DNA of 64,000 bases from an uncultured beta proteobacterium. Lineage in GTDB: Bacteria; Pseudomonadota; Gammaproteobacteria; Burkholderiales; Burkholderiaceae. Location: positions 44,828 to 108,827 of the forward strand of contig CAIJNI010000068.1 of assembly GCA_903821995.1 (NCBI GenBank), given 5' to 3'. Below, one piece after another: positions 36,068 through 45,372 of the stretch. The stretch's first letter is position 1; every line of letters starts with the position of its first letter. Made by a program: the position numbers and the translations under genes. Under the pieces are notes generated by a model, which was not told the DNA's origin, did not search any database, and was given only the letters and a program-made list of their open reading frames with translations.

Positions 36068-36151
36068 ATGAAAAATAGCTTCATTAAAAACTTATTACTA
36101 TCACTCCTTGGACTTAGCCTAATTAAATGGGCTGGGGGAAAAGTATTTTAG
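36068..36151 (+). CDS. leuL: leu leader peptide
   Basis: A 27-residue frame opens with MKNSFIKN and then reads LLLSLLGLSL, seven leucines in ten codons (TTA, TTA, CTA, CTC, CTT, CTT, CTA). Such a peptide before leuA, followed by a terminator, is the signature of transcription attenuation by leucyl-tRNA. No Shine-Dalgarno precedes the ATG, and an in-frame TAA at 36059 rules out an earlier start. The end of the frame (36130-36137) supplies the antiterminator strand. Confidence 0.82.
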   Translation: MKNSFIKNLLLSLLGLSLIKWAGGKVF

Positions 36152-36188
36152 TAAGTTTTTTATAATACAAAAAATTCTAACCCCAGCC
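36113..36188 (+). promoter_or_regulatory. leu attenuator: pause hairpin 1:2 and antiterminator 2:3
   Basis: Segment 36113-36120 (covering Leu codons 16 and 18) can pair with 36129-36136 over eight pairs, three G-U. Segment 36130-36137, GGCTGGGG, is the exact complement of 36181-36188, CCCCAGCC. Stalling at the Leu codons would block 1:2 and free strand 2 to pair with strand 3, preventing the terminator. Confidence 0.75.
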
Positions 36189-36211
36189 TAAATAGCTGGG
36201 GTTTTGTTTTT
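36179..36211 (+). terminator. leu attenuator intrinsic terminator 3:4
   Basis: AACCCCAGC (36179-36187) pairs with GCTGGGGTT (36195-36203), loop of 7 bases, then TTTTGTTTTT (36202-36211). It lies 18 bases before the leuA ribosome binding site, so default transcription would stop before leuA. Confidence 0.88.
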
Positions 36212-36238
36212 AGGGTAACTAAGTTTTTGGAGAGAAAG

Positions 36239-37798
36239 ATGAAACATTATAAAAGTGACCAAGTGATTATTTTTGACACGACCTTAAGGGACGGTGAGCA
36301 ATCTCCTGGTGCGTCCATGACAAAAGAGGAAAAAGTTAGGATTGCTCGCCAACTTGAAAGACTTAAGGTTGATGTGATTGAGGCAGGATTTGCAGCGAGC
36401 TCGCCTGGTGATTTTGAGGCAATCAAAGCGGTCTGCGCTGCTGTAAAAGATTCAACGATTTGTTCGTTAGCAAGAGCTAACGATAAAGATATTGCCAGAG
36501 CTGCTGAAGCCCTAGCAGGAGCTAACTCTAAAAGAATCCATACCTTCATTGCAACCAGTGCTTTGCACATGGAAAAAAAGCTTAGAATGACGCCCGATCA
36601 AGTATTTGAGCAAGCCATTCGTGCAGTGAGTTACGCTCGAAATCATACGGATGATATTGAGTTCTCTCCTGAAGATGGCTATCGTTCGGATCCGGATTTT
36701 TTGTGCCGGGTCATTGAAGCTGTTATTAAGGCTGGGGCCACTACTATCAATGTTCCTGATACGGTCGGGTACGCAATTCCTGAGTTATATGGGCAATTTA
36801 TTCTTAATTTAAGGCAACGAATTCCAAATTCTGATCAAGCGGTTTGGTCAGTGCACTGCCATAACGATTTAGGAATGGGTGTTGCCAACTCATTAGCGGG
36901 CGTACAAATTGGTGGCGCGCGGCAAGTTGAGTGCACGATAAACGGTTTAGGGGAGCGGGCTGGAAATACATCCTTAGAAGAAATCGTTATGGCTCTTAAA
37001 ACCAGAAAAGATTACTTTAAGTTATTTGTGGGAGTTGATGCGACACAAATAGTATCTAGTTCAAAAATGGTATCTCAAATTACAGGGTTTGTTGTTCAGC
37101 CCAATAAGGCAGTGGTTGGAGCTAATGCATTTGCGCATGCATCTGGCATCCATCAGGATGGGGTACTCAAAGCGCGAGATACCTATGAAATTATGCGCGC
37201 GGAAGATGTGGGATGGAGTGCGAACAAAATTGTTTTGGGAAAACTTTCAGGAAGAAATGCTTTTAAGCAAAGATTACAAGAATTGGGAGTGTCTTTAGAA
37301 TCGGAGGCTGATGTCAATGATGCTTTTGCCAAGTTTAAAACGCTGGCTGATCAAAAATCAGAGATTTTTGACGAAGATATCATGGCCATTGTTTCCAATG
37401 CAGAGCAACACCAAGAGGCAGATTATTTTCGTTTTATTTCATTATCTCAACGCTCAGAGACGGGTGAGAGACCATCTGCAAAAATTGTCTTGAGAAGTGG
37501 TGAGAACGAGAATACGACTACTGCTGAGGGTAATGGACCGGTTGATGCAACCTTGAATGCGATTGAAATGCAGGCAAAAAGTGGTGCTGAGCTCCTTTTG
37601 TACTCAGTCAATGCAATCACCTCCGGTACGGAGTCTCAGGGTGAGGTGACGGTGCGGCTGGCAAAAGGTGGAAGGGTGGTTAATGGGGTGGGGACAGACC
37701 CGGATATTGTGGCAGCCTCTGCGAAAGCCTATTTAGCTGCCTTAAATCGATTGCACGACCCATCGCAAGAGAAGCTCAATGCCCAAATGGCGCCTTAG
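36239..37798 (+). CDS. leuA: 2-Isopropylmalate synthase
   Basis: Condenses acetyl-CoA with 2-ketoisovalerate, the first committed step of leucine synthesis. The TIM barrel opens with [16 protein letters not shown] and contains [16 protein letters not shown] with the metal-binding histidines. [13 protein letters not shown] and the linker [11 protein letters not shown] precede the C-terminal LeuA allosteric domain (about 400-505), where leucine would inhibit. GGAG at 36229-36232 sets the ATG at 36239; 519 residues is normal. Expression is controlled by the attenuator just upstream. Confidence 0.97.
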   Translation: MKHYKSDQVIIFDTTLRDGEQSPGASMTKEEKVRIARQLERLKVDVIEAGFAASSPGDFEAIKAVCAAVKDSTICSLARANDKDIARAAEALAGANSKRIHTFIATSALHMEKKLRMTPDQVFEQAIRAVSYARNHTDDIEFSPEDGYRSDPDFLCRVIEAVIKAGATTINVPDTVGYAIPELYGQFILNLRQRIPNSDQAVWSVHCHNDLGMGVANSLAGVQIGGARQVECTINGLGERAGNTSLEEIVMALKTRKDYFKLFVGVDATQIVSSSKMVSQITGFVVQPNKAVVGANAFAHASGIHQDGVLKARDTYEIMRAEDVGWSANKIVLGKLSGRNAFKQRLQELGVSLESEADVNDAFAKFKTLADQKSEIFDEDIMAIVSNAEQHQEADYFRFISLSQRSETGERPSAKIVLRSGENENTTTAEGNGPVDATLNAIEMQAKSGAELLLYSVNAITSGTESQGEVTVRLAKGGRVVNGVGTDPDIVAASAKAYLAALNRLHDPSQEKLNAQMAP

Positions 37799-37811
37799 GC
37801 TTCATTTGGGC
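37781..37811 (+). terminator. Terminator-like hairpin at the leuA 3' end
   Basis: GCCCAAATG (37781-37789, inside the last leuA codons) pairs exactly with CATTTGGGC (37803-37811), with a smaller GCC/GGC pairing in the loop. AAGTTTT follows, so the T tract is weak. Confidence 0.65.
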
Positions 37812-37890
37812 AAGTTTTAATTGGGGATTAGGGTTTTTTAAAGGAGTTTGATACAATAAGTGGCTTTTCTAAGTATTTTTATTAATTTTT

Positions 37891-37930
37891 AACACGGCAC
37901 GAATGAGGTGGTGATAATCACTTCGGTGTT
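37891..37930 (+). promoter_or_regulatory. Structured rpsO leader
   Basis: AACAC (37891-37895) pairs with GTGTT (37926-37930), CGAA (37900-37903) with TTCG (37922-37925), and GTGA (37911-37914) with TCAC (37918-37921). The fold ends 7 bases before the AAGGAG of rpsO. S15 genes in other bacteria are autoregulated through leader structures, so this could be the S15 site; that is inference. Confidence 0.4.
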
Positions 37931-37950
37931 CGCAAGTAAGGAGTTTTAAC

Positions 37951-38220
37951 ATGGCAATAACTGTAGAAAACAAAGCTGTCATCGTCAAAGAGCATGGCAG
38001 AGGAACAGATGATACGGGCAGTCCGGAAGTTCAGGTTGCTTTATTGACTGCACGTATTAATGACTTAACACCTCATTTTAAATTAAACGCAAAAGACCAT
38101 CATAGTCGTCGTGGTCTACTTAAAATGGTTTCTCGTAGACGTCGTCTACTAGACTATTTGAAGGGTAAAGATCTAGATCGTTACCGTTCTTTAATTGAAA
38201 AATTAGGTTTACGTAAGTAA
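37951..38220 (+). CDS. rpsO: 30S ribosomal protein S15
   Basis: Primary 16S rRNA-binding protein of the small subunit, 89 residues, the usual length. [24 protein letters not shown] and [23 protein letters not shown] are the conserved S15 helices, marked by [14 protein letters not shown] and [14 protein letters not shown] lies 7 bases before the ATG. An intrinsic terminator follows, and pnp comes next, as in most proteobacteria. Confidence 0.98.
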   Translation: MAITVENKAVIVKEHGRGTDDTGSPEVQVALLTARINDLTPHFKLNAKDHHSRRGLLKMVSRRRRLLDYLKGKDLDRYRSLIEKLGLRK

Positions 38221-38231
38221 TTGGACCAAAG

Positions 38232-38262
38232 TGCCCGCATTCAAATGTGGGCATTGTTTTTT
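38232..38262 (+). terminator. rpsO intrinsic terminator
   Basis: TGCCC (38232-38236) pairs with GGGCA (38249-38253), with CATT/AATG in the inner part, followed by TTGTTTTTT. It probably lets only part of the transcripts run on to pnp. Confidence 0.85.
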
Positions 38263-38310
38263 AAACCTGAATCAGAGCTACTGAGTTAAGCAATGAAATG
38301 ATTGGGTATG

Positions 38311-38383
38311 TGTCATTCCAATAGTGGTTTTCGCCATTTTTAGTAATTTAAATTGCACTTTTAAAACTACCATTGGAATGGCA
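38311..38383 (+). promoter_or_regulatory. Long hairpin in the rpsO-pnp gap, candidate RNase III/PNPase control site
   Basis: Arms 38311-38331 and 38363-38383 pair at 20 of 21 positions, two of them G-U, with one A-C mismatch and a 31-base loop. G-U pairs favour an RNA function. In E. coli the pnp leader forms a hairpin cut by RNase III, after which PNPase represses its own mRNA; the location here is equivalent. Confidence 0.7.
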
Positions 38384-38461
38384 TCCCCTCTTAATGTCGA
38401 AATTTCAAACTGCTTTATTCAATTGCTCCGGTGCAACTACGACACTGTTTATTCGTAGATG

Positions 38462-38495
38462 ACAAGTTCCTAAACTTAGGGAATTGTTCTTTTTT
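38462..38495 (+). terminator. Terminator-like hairpin just before the pnp ribosome binding site
   Basis: ACAA/TTGT and TTCC/GGAA pair with small bulges over 38462-38487, and TCTTTTTT follows at 38488-38495. It lies 6 bases ahead of the GGAG used by pnp. A separate 6-bp hairpin, CTACGA/TCGTAG, is at 38437-38458. Confidence 0.45.
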
Positions 38496-38510
38496 GTAAT
38501 TGGAGAATGT

Positions 38511-40715
38511 ATGAGTATGTTTAATAAAGTCGTAAAAACGTTTCAATGGGGTAATCACACTGTCAAGATGGAAACAGGTGAAATTGCTAGACAAGCTGGC
38601 GGTGCTGTTTTAATTGATATGGACGATACCGTTATTTTGGCGACAGTTGTTGGCGCTAAAAATGCTAAGCCAGGACAGGATTTTTTCCCACTCACAGTGG
38701 ACTATATCGAGAAGACTTATGCGGCTGGAAAAATCCCTGGTGGATTTTTTAGACGTGAAGGCCGTCCATCAGAGGGTGAGACTTTAACTTCACGCTTGAT
38801 AGACCGTCCAATCCGCCCATTATTTCCAGAAGATTTTTATAACGAAGTTCAAATTGTTATTCATGTAATGTCGATTAACCCTGAAGTTCCCGCTGATATT
38901 CCAGCGTTGATTGGGGCATCAGCAGCTTTAGCAATTTCAGGTATTCCATTTAATGGCCCATTAGGTGCTGCAAGAGTTGGCTATAAAGACGGCGCTTATT
39001 TGCTAAACCCAACTCGCTCAGAGCAAGCAGAAAGCGAGTTAGATCTTGTGGTTGCTGGTACGCAAACTGCTGTGTTGATGGTCGAATCTGAAGCCTATGA
39101 ATTATCTGAAGAAATTATGTTGGGTGCTGTTGTATTTGGCCACGATCAAGCTCAAATTGCAATTAACGCTATCAATGAATTAGTTCGCGATGGTGGAAAA
39201 CCTGAGTGGGATTGGAAGCCTGCAGATAAGAATCAAGCCTTGATTGAGAGAGTTAATGCTTTAGCTGAAGCCGGCTATAGGGAAGCTTATCAAATTCGTC
39301 AAAAGCAAGCTCGAAGTCAGAAATTGAAAGAAACAATGTCAGGCGTGTTAGCTCAATTAGCGACCGAAGGTGATTTTGATGAAGTTGAAGTCGGAAATAT
39401 CATCTTTAATTTAGAGTCTAAAATTGTTCGTCAACAAGTTCTCAGTGGCGAGCCAAGAATTGATGGTCGTGATACGCGAACTGTACGCCCAATTGAAATT
39501 AGAACTGGTGTATTGCCAAGAACTCATGGTTCAGCACTATTTACACGTGGTGAAACACAAGGTTTAGTTGTTGCTACCCTAGGGACTGCTCGTGACGAAC
39601 AGATTATCGATGCATTAGAAGGTGAGTACCGTGATCGTTTTATGTTCCATTACAACATGCCTCCTTTTGCAACTGGAGAAACTGGTCGTGTTGGAACGCC
39701 AAAGCGCCGTGAAATTGGTCATGGACGTTTAGCTAAGCGTGCCTTGGTACCAGTATTACCTAAAGCTGATGAATTTGCATATAGCATTCGCGTAGTTTCT
39801 GAAATCACCGAGTCTAATGGGTCATCGTCAATGGCGTCTGTATGTGGCGGTTGTTTGGCGCTTATGGATGCTGGTGTGCCAGTTAAAGCTCACGTAGCAG
39901 GTGTTGCTATGGGATTGATTTTAGATGGCAATCGATTTGCAGTGTTGACTGATATCTTAGGAGATGAAGATCATCTTGGAGATATGGATTTCAAAGTTGC
40001 GGGTTCTGCCAATGGAATAACCGCTTTGCAAATGGACATTAAAGTTCAGGGTATTACTAAAGAGATTATGCAAGTTGCTCTTGCGCAAGCTAAAGAAGGA
40101 CGCTTACATATTTTGAGCAAGATGCAAGAAGCGATGTCAACTGTTCGTACGGAACTATCTGAGCATGCGCCTCGTATGGTGACGATCAAGATTCACCCTG
40201 ACAAAATTAGAGAAGTGATTGGTAAAGGTGGAGCTACTATCCAAGGAATTACTAAGGAAACAGGTTGTAGTATTGATATTCAAGACGATGGTACTGTGAC
40301 TATTGCTTCAACAAGTGCACAGGGATTGGAAGATGCTAAGCGTCAAATTGAGGGAATAACAGCAGAAGCCGAAGTTGGAAAAATTTACGAAGGTCCTGTA
40401 GTTAAGATTTTAGAGTTCGGAGCTTTAGTTAATATTCTTCCTGGTAAAGATGGCTTATTACATATTTCTGAAATTGCCCAAGAGCGCGTTAAAGAAGTCA
40501 AAGACTACCTGCAAGAAGGTCAAATCGTCCGTGTTAAGTTATTAGCGGCGGATGATCGTGGTCGTTTGCGCTTATCAATGAAGGCTCTATTGGCAGATGA
40601 AGCCAGTGTAACTCCAGAAGCTGCACCAGTTGCCGAAGCGCATTCAAACGTGGCTGAAACGCATGTTGAAGAAGCTCCGACATCTGATGTGCCTCCAAAT
40701 GAGCACCCACAATAA
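38511..40715 (+). CDS. pnp: Polyribonucleotide nucleotidyltransferase (PNPase)
   Basis: Trimeric 3'-5' phosphorolytic exoribonuclease of the degradosome, 734 residues. Two RNase PH domains (about 10-235 and 310-545; second core begins [18 protein letters not shown]) surround an all-helical linker. A KH domain follows with [12 protein letters not shown] and an S1 domain with [17 protein letters not shown]. The C-terminal tail is Ala/Glu-rich. GGAG 5 bases upstream marks the ATG at 38511 ([14 protein letters not shown]) rather than the longer frame from 38484. Confidence 0.97.
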   Translation: MSMFNKVVKTFQWGNHTVKMETGEIARQAGGAVLIDMDDTVILATVVGAKNAKPGQDFFPLTVDYIEKTYAAGKIPGGFFRREGRPSEGETLTSRLIDRPIRPLFPEDFYNEVQIVIHVMSINPEVPADIPALIGASAALAISGIPFNGPLGAARVGYKDGAYLLNPTRSEQAESELDLVVAGTQTAVLMVESEAYELSEEIMLGAVVFGHDQAQIAINAINELVRDGGKPEWDWKPADKNQALIERVNALAEAGYREAYQIRQKQARSQKLKETMSGVLAQLATEGDFDEVEVGNIIFNLESKIVRQQVLSGEPRIDGRDTRTVRPIEIRTGVLPRTHGSALFTRGETQGLVVATLGTARDEQIIDALEGEYRDRFMFHYNMPPFATGETGRVGTPKRREIGHGRLAKRALVPVLPKADEFAYSIRVVSEITESNGSSSMASVCGGCLALMDAGVPVKAHVAGVAMGLILDGNRFAVLTDILGDEDHLGDMDFKVAGSANGITALQMDIKVQGITKEIMQVALAQAKEGRLHILSKMQEAMSTVRTELSEHAPRMVTIKIHPDKIREVIGKGGATIQGITKETGCSIDIQDDGTVTIASTSAQGLEDAKRQIEGITAEAEVGKIYEGPVVKILEFGALVNILPGKDGLLHISEIAQERVKEVKDYLQEGQIVRVKLLAADDRGRLRLSMKALLADEASVTPEAAPVAEAHSNVAETHVEEAPTSDVPPNEHPQ

Positions 40716-40740
40716 AGCGCTGTTTTCTTAAGCCTATTTT

Positions 40741-41496
40741 ATGCGTGGAGAGTTAATCATCGGCAATTGGAAGTTGAATGGCAATTTGGAATTCAACGAG
40801 CTTTTTATGATGAATTTAAATCGAGGTTTAAAAGGTTGGACAAACGATAATCGAAAGATTGTCATTTGTCCTCCGGCGATTTATTTGCACCAGTGCAATA
40901 GTTTATTAACTGATGCGCATATTTTATTAGGTGGTCAAGACTTGTCAACTGAGGTTTCTGGGGCATATACCGGAGAAATTTCTGGCCAAATGCTCAAAGA
41001 TTTCGGATGTCGATATGTTTTAGTTGGACATTCAGAGCGTCGTTTACATCATTTTGAATCTAACCAAGTAGTAGCTCAAAAAACCTTGGCTGCAATTCAG
41101 GCGGGATTAACGCCTGTAGTATGTATTGGCGAAACTCAGGCTCAGCAAAGCGAGGGGCAAACGGTTGAAGTGTTGAAAGAGCAATTGAGCGATATATTTC
41201 AAGTGCTATCACATGAGGACTGCTTGAAGATAGTCATTGCATATGAACCGATATGGGCAATTGGAACAGGTATAACAGCCACTCCAGAGCAGGTTCAAAG
41301 CACGCATGCCAAAATACGAGAAGAAATAAGTATATTGCATCCCACCCTGTCAATGCAGGTTAAAATTTTATATGGTGGGAGTGTAAGGGTGTCAAACGCA
41401 AGAGAGCTGATTAGCCTAGCTGATGTTGATGGGTTATTGGTAGGTGGTACATCTCTCGTAGTTGAAGATTTTTTACAGATTTGCCAAATTAGTTAA
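40741..41496 (+). CDS. tpiA: Triosephosphate isomerase
   Basis: Glycolytic TIM-barrel enzyme of 251 residues interconverting dihydroxyacetone phosphate and glyceraldehyde 3-phosphate. Catalytic residues are all visible: Lys11 in GNWKLNG, His in LVGHSERR, Glu in AYEPIWAIGTG, and the phosphate loop YGGSV. It starts 25 bases after pnp and runs into secG (16-base gap), the usual betaproteobacterial order ahead of the nuo cluster. Confidence 0.97.
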   Translation: MRGELIIGNWKLNGNLEFNELFMMNLNRGLKGWTNDNRKIVICPPAIYLHQCNSLLTDAHILLGGQDLSTEVSGAYTGEISGQMLKDFGCRYVLVGHSERRLHHFESNQVVAQKTLAAIQAGLTPVVCIGETQAQQSEGQTVEVLKEQLSDIFQVLSHEDCLKIVIAYEPIWAIGTGITATPEQVQSTHAKIREEISILHPTLSMQVKILYGGSVRVSNARELISLADVDGLLVGGTSLVVEDFLQICQIS

Positions 41497-41512
41497 TTAA
41501 AAAGAGGACGAC

Positions 41513-41893
41513 ATGGAACTTTTGAAGTCAATATTGATCGTGATTCAAGTGATTTCTGCGATTTGTGTAATAGTGTTGGTTTTGGTCCAGCAAGGTAAGG
41601 GCGCTGATATGGGAGCTGCATTTGGCTCAGGGGCCTCAGGAAGTATTTTTGGAGCAACAGGCTCTTCAAACTTTCTCTCTAGAACTACAGCTGTTTTAGC
41701 TGCTATTTTCTTTGTGACCACACTTTCAATCACCTATATTGGAAGCCATCCTTCTAGTGATATTGGTGTTTTAGGAAAACAATCTGGAGCGCCTGTCACT
41801 CAGGTCGATTCAGTGCCGTCTAATGATGCAGTCAAAGAAGATGCTTCCAAAATTAAAGAGGATACTTCAAAAACAAATTCAATACCTAAGTGA
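41513..41893 (+). CDS. secG: Preprotein translocase subunit SecG
   Basis: Small accessory subunit of the SecYEG channel, 126 residues. Helix 1 (ILIVIQVISAICVIVLVLVQQGKGADMGAAFGSGASGSIFG, marked by LVQQGKGADMGAAFG) and helix 2 (TAVLAAIFFVTTLSITYI) are typical. A charged Lys/Asp/Ser tail of about 45 residues extends the C-terminus. GAGG precedes the ATG by 6 bases. Confidence 0.95.
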   Translation: MELLKSILIVIQVISAICVIVLVLVQQGKGADMGAAFGSGASGSIFGATGSSNFLSRTTAVLAAIFFVTTLSITYIGSHPSSDIGVLGKQSGAPVTQVDSVPSNDAVKEDASKIKEDTSKTNSIPK

Positions 41894-41903
41894 TAAAGAC
41901 TTT

Positions 41904-41932
41904 TTGCTTTAGTGCATAGAAAAGGCTAAAAT
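41904..41932 (+). promoter_or_regulatory. Candidate promoter for tRNA-Leu and nuo
   Basis: TTGCTT (41904-41909), 17-base spacer, TAAAAT (41927-41932), placing the start about 13 bases before the tRNA. The -35 is weak (three of six). Confidence 0.45.
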
Positions 41933-41951
41933 CTGAGGTAATTTACGTTAT

Positions 41952-42036
41952 GCCGACGTGGTGGAATTGGTAGACACGCTATCTTGAGGGGGTAGTGGCT
42001 TAGGCTGTGCGAGTTCGAGTCTCGCCGTCGGCACCA
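41952..42036 (+). tRNA. tRNA-Leu (anticodon GAG)
   Basis: An 85-base class II tRNA. The acceptor stem GCCGACG pairs with CGTCGGC, with discriminator A and an encoded CCA at 42034-42036. The anticodon stem CTATC/GGTAG frames the loop TTGAGGG, anticodon GAG, reading CUC and CUU. The long variable arm and GTTCGAGTC T-loop are present. It lies between secG and nuoA. Confidence 0.96.
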
Positions 42037-42115
42037 AGTTTTATTTGTGTCATGAAATTGGACTACAATCTAAAGTGTGAAGCATTAAAAAATTGAAATA
42101 ATTCTTGGAATTTAA

Positions 42116-42475
42116 TTGAATCTATCTAACTATTTTCCCGTCTTTTTATTCATATTGGTTGGTATCGGAGTCGGGTACGGCCCAAGACTACTAGCTGGAC
42201 TATTAAGTCCCTCTAATCCAGACCCTGAAAAGGTTTCCCCATATGAGTGCGGATTTGACGCATTTGAAGACGCGCGCATGAAGTTCGACGTTAGATATTA
42301 TTTGGTTGCAATTCTTTTTATATTATTTGATTTAGAAACAGCATTTTTATTCCCTTGGGGAGTTGCTTTAAAAGAAATAGGATTTGCTGGTTATGCTTCG
42401 ATGATTGTTTTCCTTCTCGAATTTATAGTAGGTTTTGTTTATATATGGAAAAAAGGTGCCTTGAACTGGGAATAA
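42116..42475 (+). CDS. nuoA: NADH-quinone oxidoreductase subunit A
   Basis: Membrane subunit of complex I, 119 residues, three helices. [36 protein letters not shown] is the conserved loop, marked by YECGFD and FDLE. The start is a TTG at 42116 giving [18 protein letters not shown], with GGAA 5 bases upstream. It is the first of fourteen nuo genes in canonical order; the preceding 79 bases after the tRNA hold no other gene. Confidence 0.96.
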   Translation: MNLSNYFPVFLFILVGIGVGYGPRLLAGLLSPSNPDPEKVSPYECGFDAFEDARMKFDVRYYLVAILFILFDLETAFLFPWGVALKEIGFAGYASMIVFLLEFIVGFVYIWKKGALNWE

Positions 42476-42499
42476 AGTTCAGGGTCAGGTTAAATATTT

Positions 42500-42982
42500 A
42501 TGGCAATTGAAGGTTTACTTAAAGAAGGTTTTGTTACCACATCGGTCGACAAATTAATCAATTGGACAAGGACTGGATCCTTGTGGCCGATGACATTTGG
42601 GCTGGCATGTTGCGCTGTAGAAATGATGCATGCGGGTGCTTCTCGTTATGATTTAGATCGATTTGGTGTGGTGTTTAGACCCTCGCCCAGACAATCTGAC
42701 TTGATGATTGTTGCAGGAACGCTGTGTAACAAAATGGCCCCAGCCTTAAGAAAAGTCTATGACCAAATGCCAGAACCTCGTTGGGTTTTGTCGATGGGTT
42801 CATGTGCTAATGGCGGTGGTTATTACCATTACTCATACTCTGTAGTTCGTGGTTGCGATCGGATTGTTCCAGTTGACGTTTATGTGCCTGGATGTCCTCC
42901 AACTGCAGAGGCATTGATGTACGGAATTATGCAATTACAAGCAAAAATTCGACGTACTTCGACTATCGCTAGAAAATCCTGA
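42500..42982 (+). CDS. nuoB: NADH-quinone oxidoreductase subunit B
   Basis: Peripheral-arm subunit carrying the terminal [4Fe-4S] cluster N2, 160 residues. Cluster cysteines appear in [21 protein letters not shown] and [11 protein letters not shown]. It sits next to the quinone pocket with NuoD. The gene begins 24 bases after nuoA, and nuoC follows after 9 bases. Confidence 0.97.
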   Translation: MAIEGLLKEGFVTTSVDKLINWTRTGSLWPMTFGLACCAVEMMHAGASRYDLDRFGVVFRPSPRQSDLMIVAGTLCNKMAPALRKVYDQMPEPRWVLSMGSCANGGGYYHYSYSVVRGCDRIVPVDVYVPGCPPTAEALMYGIMQLQAKIRRTSTIARKS

Positions 42983-42991
42983 GGAATAGAT

Positions 42992-43588
42992 ATGATGAAT
43001 GAGCACTTAAATCATCTTCATCTGTTATTGGAACAACAATTTAAAGATCAAGTCGTTATCGAGTTAGCTCTTAATGAGTTAACCATGACTGTAAAAGATG
43101 CCAATAATTATTATTCCGTTGCGCAAACTTTAAGAGATACAGCGGCTTTGGGTTTTGAACAACTGATTGATTTATGTGGTGTGGATTATCAAGATTATCC
43201 TGCTGGAACAATGACAGGATTGCGTTTCGGTGTTGTTAGTCATCTTTTGTCAGTAAAACATAACTGGCGCTTAAGATTGATTGCTTGTGTGCCGAATGAG
43301 GATTTTCCGGTAATTGCTTCTATTAACAGTGTGTGGAATTCCGCGAACTGGTATGAGCGTGAAGCTTTTGATCTATTTGGAATTATTTTTGAAGGGCATG
43401 ATGATCTTCGTCGACTATTGACTGATTATGGATTTATTGGCCATCCATTTCGCAAGGATTTCCCTGTGTCAGGTCAAGTTGAGATGCGTTACGATGCAGA
43501 GCAAAAGCGTGTGATTTATCAACCCGTAACGATTGATCCTCGCGAAGTTACTCCCAGGATCATTCGCGAAGAAAATTATGGTGGGTAA
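42992..43588 (+). CDS. nuoC: NADH-quinone oxidoreductase subunit C
   Basis: The 30-kDa-type subunit of the hydrophilic arm, 198 residues, separate from NuoD as in most betaproteobacteria. The signature [39 protein letters not shown] is recognisable from [10 protein letters not shown] and GHPFRKDFP. Two ATGs (42992 and 42995) could serve as start. nuoD begins 2 bases after its stop. Confidence 0.96.
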   Translation: MMNEHLNHLHLLLEQQFKDQVVIELALNELTMTVKDANNYYSVAQTLRDTAALGFEQLIDLCGVDYQDYPAGTMTGLRFGVVSHLLSVKHNWRLRLIACVPNEDFPVIASINSVWNSANWYEREAFDLFGIIFEGHDDLRRLLTDYGFIGHPFRKDFPVSGQVEMRYDAEQKRVIYQPVTIDPREVTPRIIREENYGG

Positions 43589-43590
43589 TC

Positions 43591-44844
43591 ATGGCTGAAA
43601 TTAAAAATTACACCCTTAACTTTGGTCCACAGCATCCAGCTGCGCATGGTGTTTTACGTTTGGTTTTGGAGTTGGATGGCGAGGTGATTCAACGTGCCGA
43701 TCCGCATATTGGATTGTTGCATCGTGCGACTGAAAAATTAGCAGAGACTAGGACGTGGATTCAAAATGTTCCTTACATGGATCGTTTGGATTATGTGTCG
43801 ATGATGGCTAATGAGCATGCTTATGTCATGGCCATTGAAAAGCTTTTACAAATTGACGTGCCGATTCGTGCGCAATACATTCGAGTGATGTTTGACGAAA
43901 TCACACGATTGCTCAATCATCTGTTATGGATAGGATGTCACGGCCTTGATGTTGGTGCAATGGCCGTTTTCCTGTATGCATTTAGGGAAAGAGAAGATCT
44001 ATTTGACATGTATGAGGCGGTATCTGGTGCGAGGATGCATGCGGCTTATTATCGTCCTGGAGGAGTTTATAGAGACCTTCCAGACCAAATGCCACAATTT
44101 TTAGCCGGTAAGATTCGTGGTGAAAAAGGATTAAAAAGGCTAAATGAAAATCGTCAAGGATCTTTGCTTGATTTTATTGAGGATTTTACGAGTCGTTTTC
44201 CAACCTACGTTGATGAATATGAGACCTTACTAACGGACAACCGAATTTGGAAGCAGCGTCTAGTTGGAATTGGGGTTGTAACGCCAGAGCGCGCTTTACA
44301 GCTTGGGTTTACGGGTGCAATGCTAAGAGGTTCTGGAATTGAATGGGACTTACGTAAGAAACAGCCGTATGAAGTTTATGATCAATTAAAGTTTGATATT
44401 CCAGTAGGTGTTAATGGAGATTCTTACGATCGATATTTAGTTCGAGTCGAAGAAATGCGTCAGTCAAATAACATCATTAAACAATGTATTGAGTGGCTAA
44501 GAATCAATCCAGGCCCGGTGATTAGTGATAATCACAAGGTGGCTATTCCTAATCGTGTTGACATGAAGAGCAACATGGAAGAACTTATTCATCACTTTAA
44601 ATTATTCACTGAAGGAATTCATGTGCCTGCTGGGCAAGCATATGCTGCTGTAGAGCATCCAAAAGGAGAATTTGGGATTTATGCAATTTCTGATGGCGCA
44701 AATAAGCCTTATCGCTTAAAGATTCGTGCCCCAGGATTCCCCCATCTAGCAGCTCTTGATGAAATGGCTAAAGGTCATATGATTGCGGATGCAGTCACCA
44801 TCATTGGGACGCAGGATATCGTATTTGGTGAAATTGATCGTTAG
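43591..44844 (+). CDS. nuoD: NADH-quinone oxidoreductase subunit D
   Basis: The 49-kDa-type subunit, 417 residues, lining the quinone-binding cavity with NuoB. It shows [14 protein letters not shown] at the N-terminus, [12 protein letters not shown], and the C-terminal [14 protein letters not shown] and VFGEIDR. It descends from the large subunit of NiFe hydrogenases but lacks the metal-binding cysteines, as expected. Confidence 0.97.
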   Translation: MAEIKNYTLNFGPQHPAAHGVLRLVLELDGEVIQRADPHIGLLHRATEKLAETRTWIQNVPYMDRLDYVSMMANEHAYVMAIEKLLQIDVPIRAQYIRVMFDEITRLLNHLLWIGCHGLDVGAMAVFLYAFREREDLFDMYEAVSGARMHAAYYRPGGVYRDLPDQMPQFLAGKIRGEKGLKRLNENRQGSLLDFIEDFTSRFPTYVDEYETLLTDNRIWKQRLVGIGVVTPERALQLGFTGAMLRGSGIEWDLRKKQPYEVYDQLKFDIPVGVNGDSYDRYLVRVEEMRQSNNIIKQCIEWLRINPGPVISDNHKVAIPNRVDMKSNMEELIHHFKLFTEGIHVPAGQAYAAVEHPKGEFGIYAISDGANKPYRLKIRAPGFPHLAALDEMAKGHMIADAVTIIGTQDIVFGEIDR

Positions 44845-44855
44845 GACATATGTAA

Positions 44856-45368
44856 ATGCCAAAAATTTCAGAACAGGGATTAAAAGAAATCCAGCGTAAT
44901 GTGGATAAGTATCCTGCTGATCAAAAACAGTCTGCAGTAATGGCTGCACTGGCTGTTGCTCAAGATGAATATGGATGGGTTACTAGTGATGCGATTGTTG
45001 AAGTGGCACTTCTTTTGGATATGCCGCCGATTTGGGTTCAGGAAGTGGCCACTTTTTATAATATGTACGACGTTAAACCTGTCGGCCATTTCAAAATAAC
45101 AGTGTGTACTAACTTGCCATGTGAGCTCAGTGGCGGTAAGCGAGCTGCAGAATATATTAAGCAAAAACTTGGTATCGATTTTAATGAAACCACGAGTTGT
45201 GGCACATTTACTTTAAAAGAAGGTGAATGTATGGGGGCATGTGGAGATGCTCCAGTAGCTATTGTTAATAATAAGCAGATGTGTGGTTTTATGTCGAATG
45301 ACAAAATTGATGCTTTGATTGAAGAGTTAAAACAAAAAGCTTCTTCGCTAGCGACTTCTCAAGGATAG
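44856..45368 (+). CDS. nuoE: NADH-quinone oxidoreductase subunit E
   Basis: The 24-kDa-type thioredoxin-fold subunit, 170 residues, holding [2Fe-2S] cluster N1a. Four cysteines are visible in [11 protein letters not shown] and [11 protein letters not shown], and [15 protein letters not shown] is the conserved helix region. GGA lies upstream of the ATG at a normal distance, and nuoF follows almost directly. Confidence 0.97.
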   Translation: MPKISEQGLKEIQRNVDKYPADQKQSAVMAALAVAQDEYGWVTSDAIVEVALLLDMPPIWVQEVATFYNMYDVKPVGHFKITVCTNLPCELSGGKRAAEYIKQKLGIDFNETTSCGTFTLKEGECMGACGDAPVAIVNNKQMCGFMSNDKIDALIEELKQKASSLATSQG

Positions 45369-45372
45369 ATTG

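Noticed and set aside
36161..36166. Perfect TATAAT between the leu leader and the terminator
   Set aside because: No -35 element lies at a suitable distance, and it falls in the AT-rich linker of the attenuator.
41952..42036. tRNA-Leu as an integration site for a mobile element
   Set aside because: No integrase, no duplicated tRNA end, and the flanks are core secG and nuo genes.
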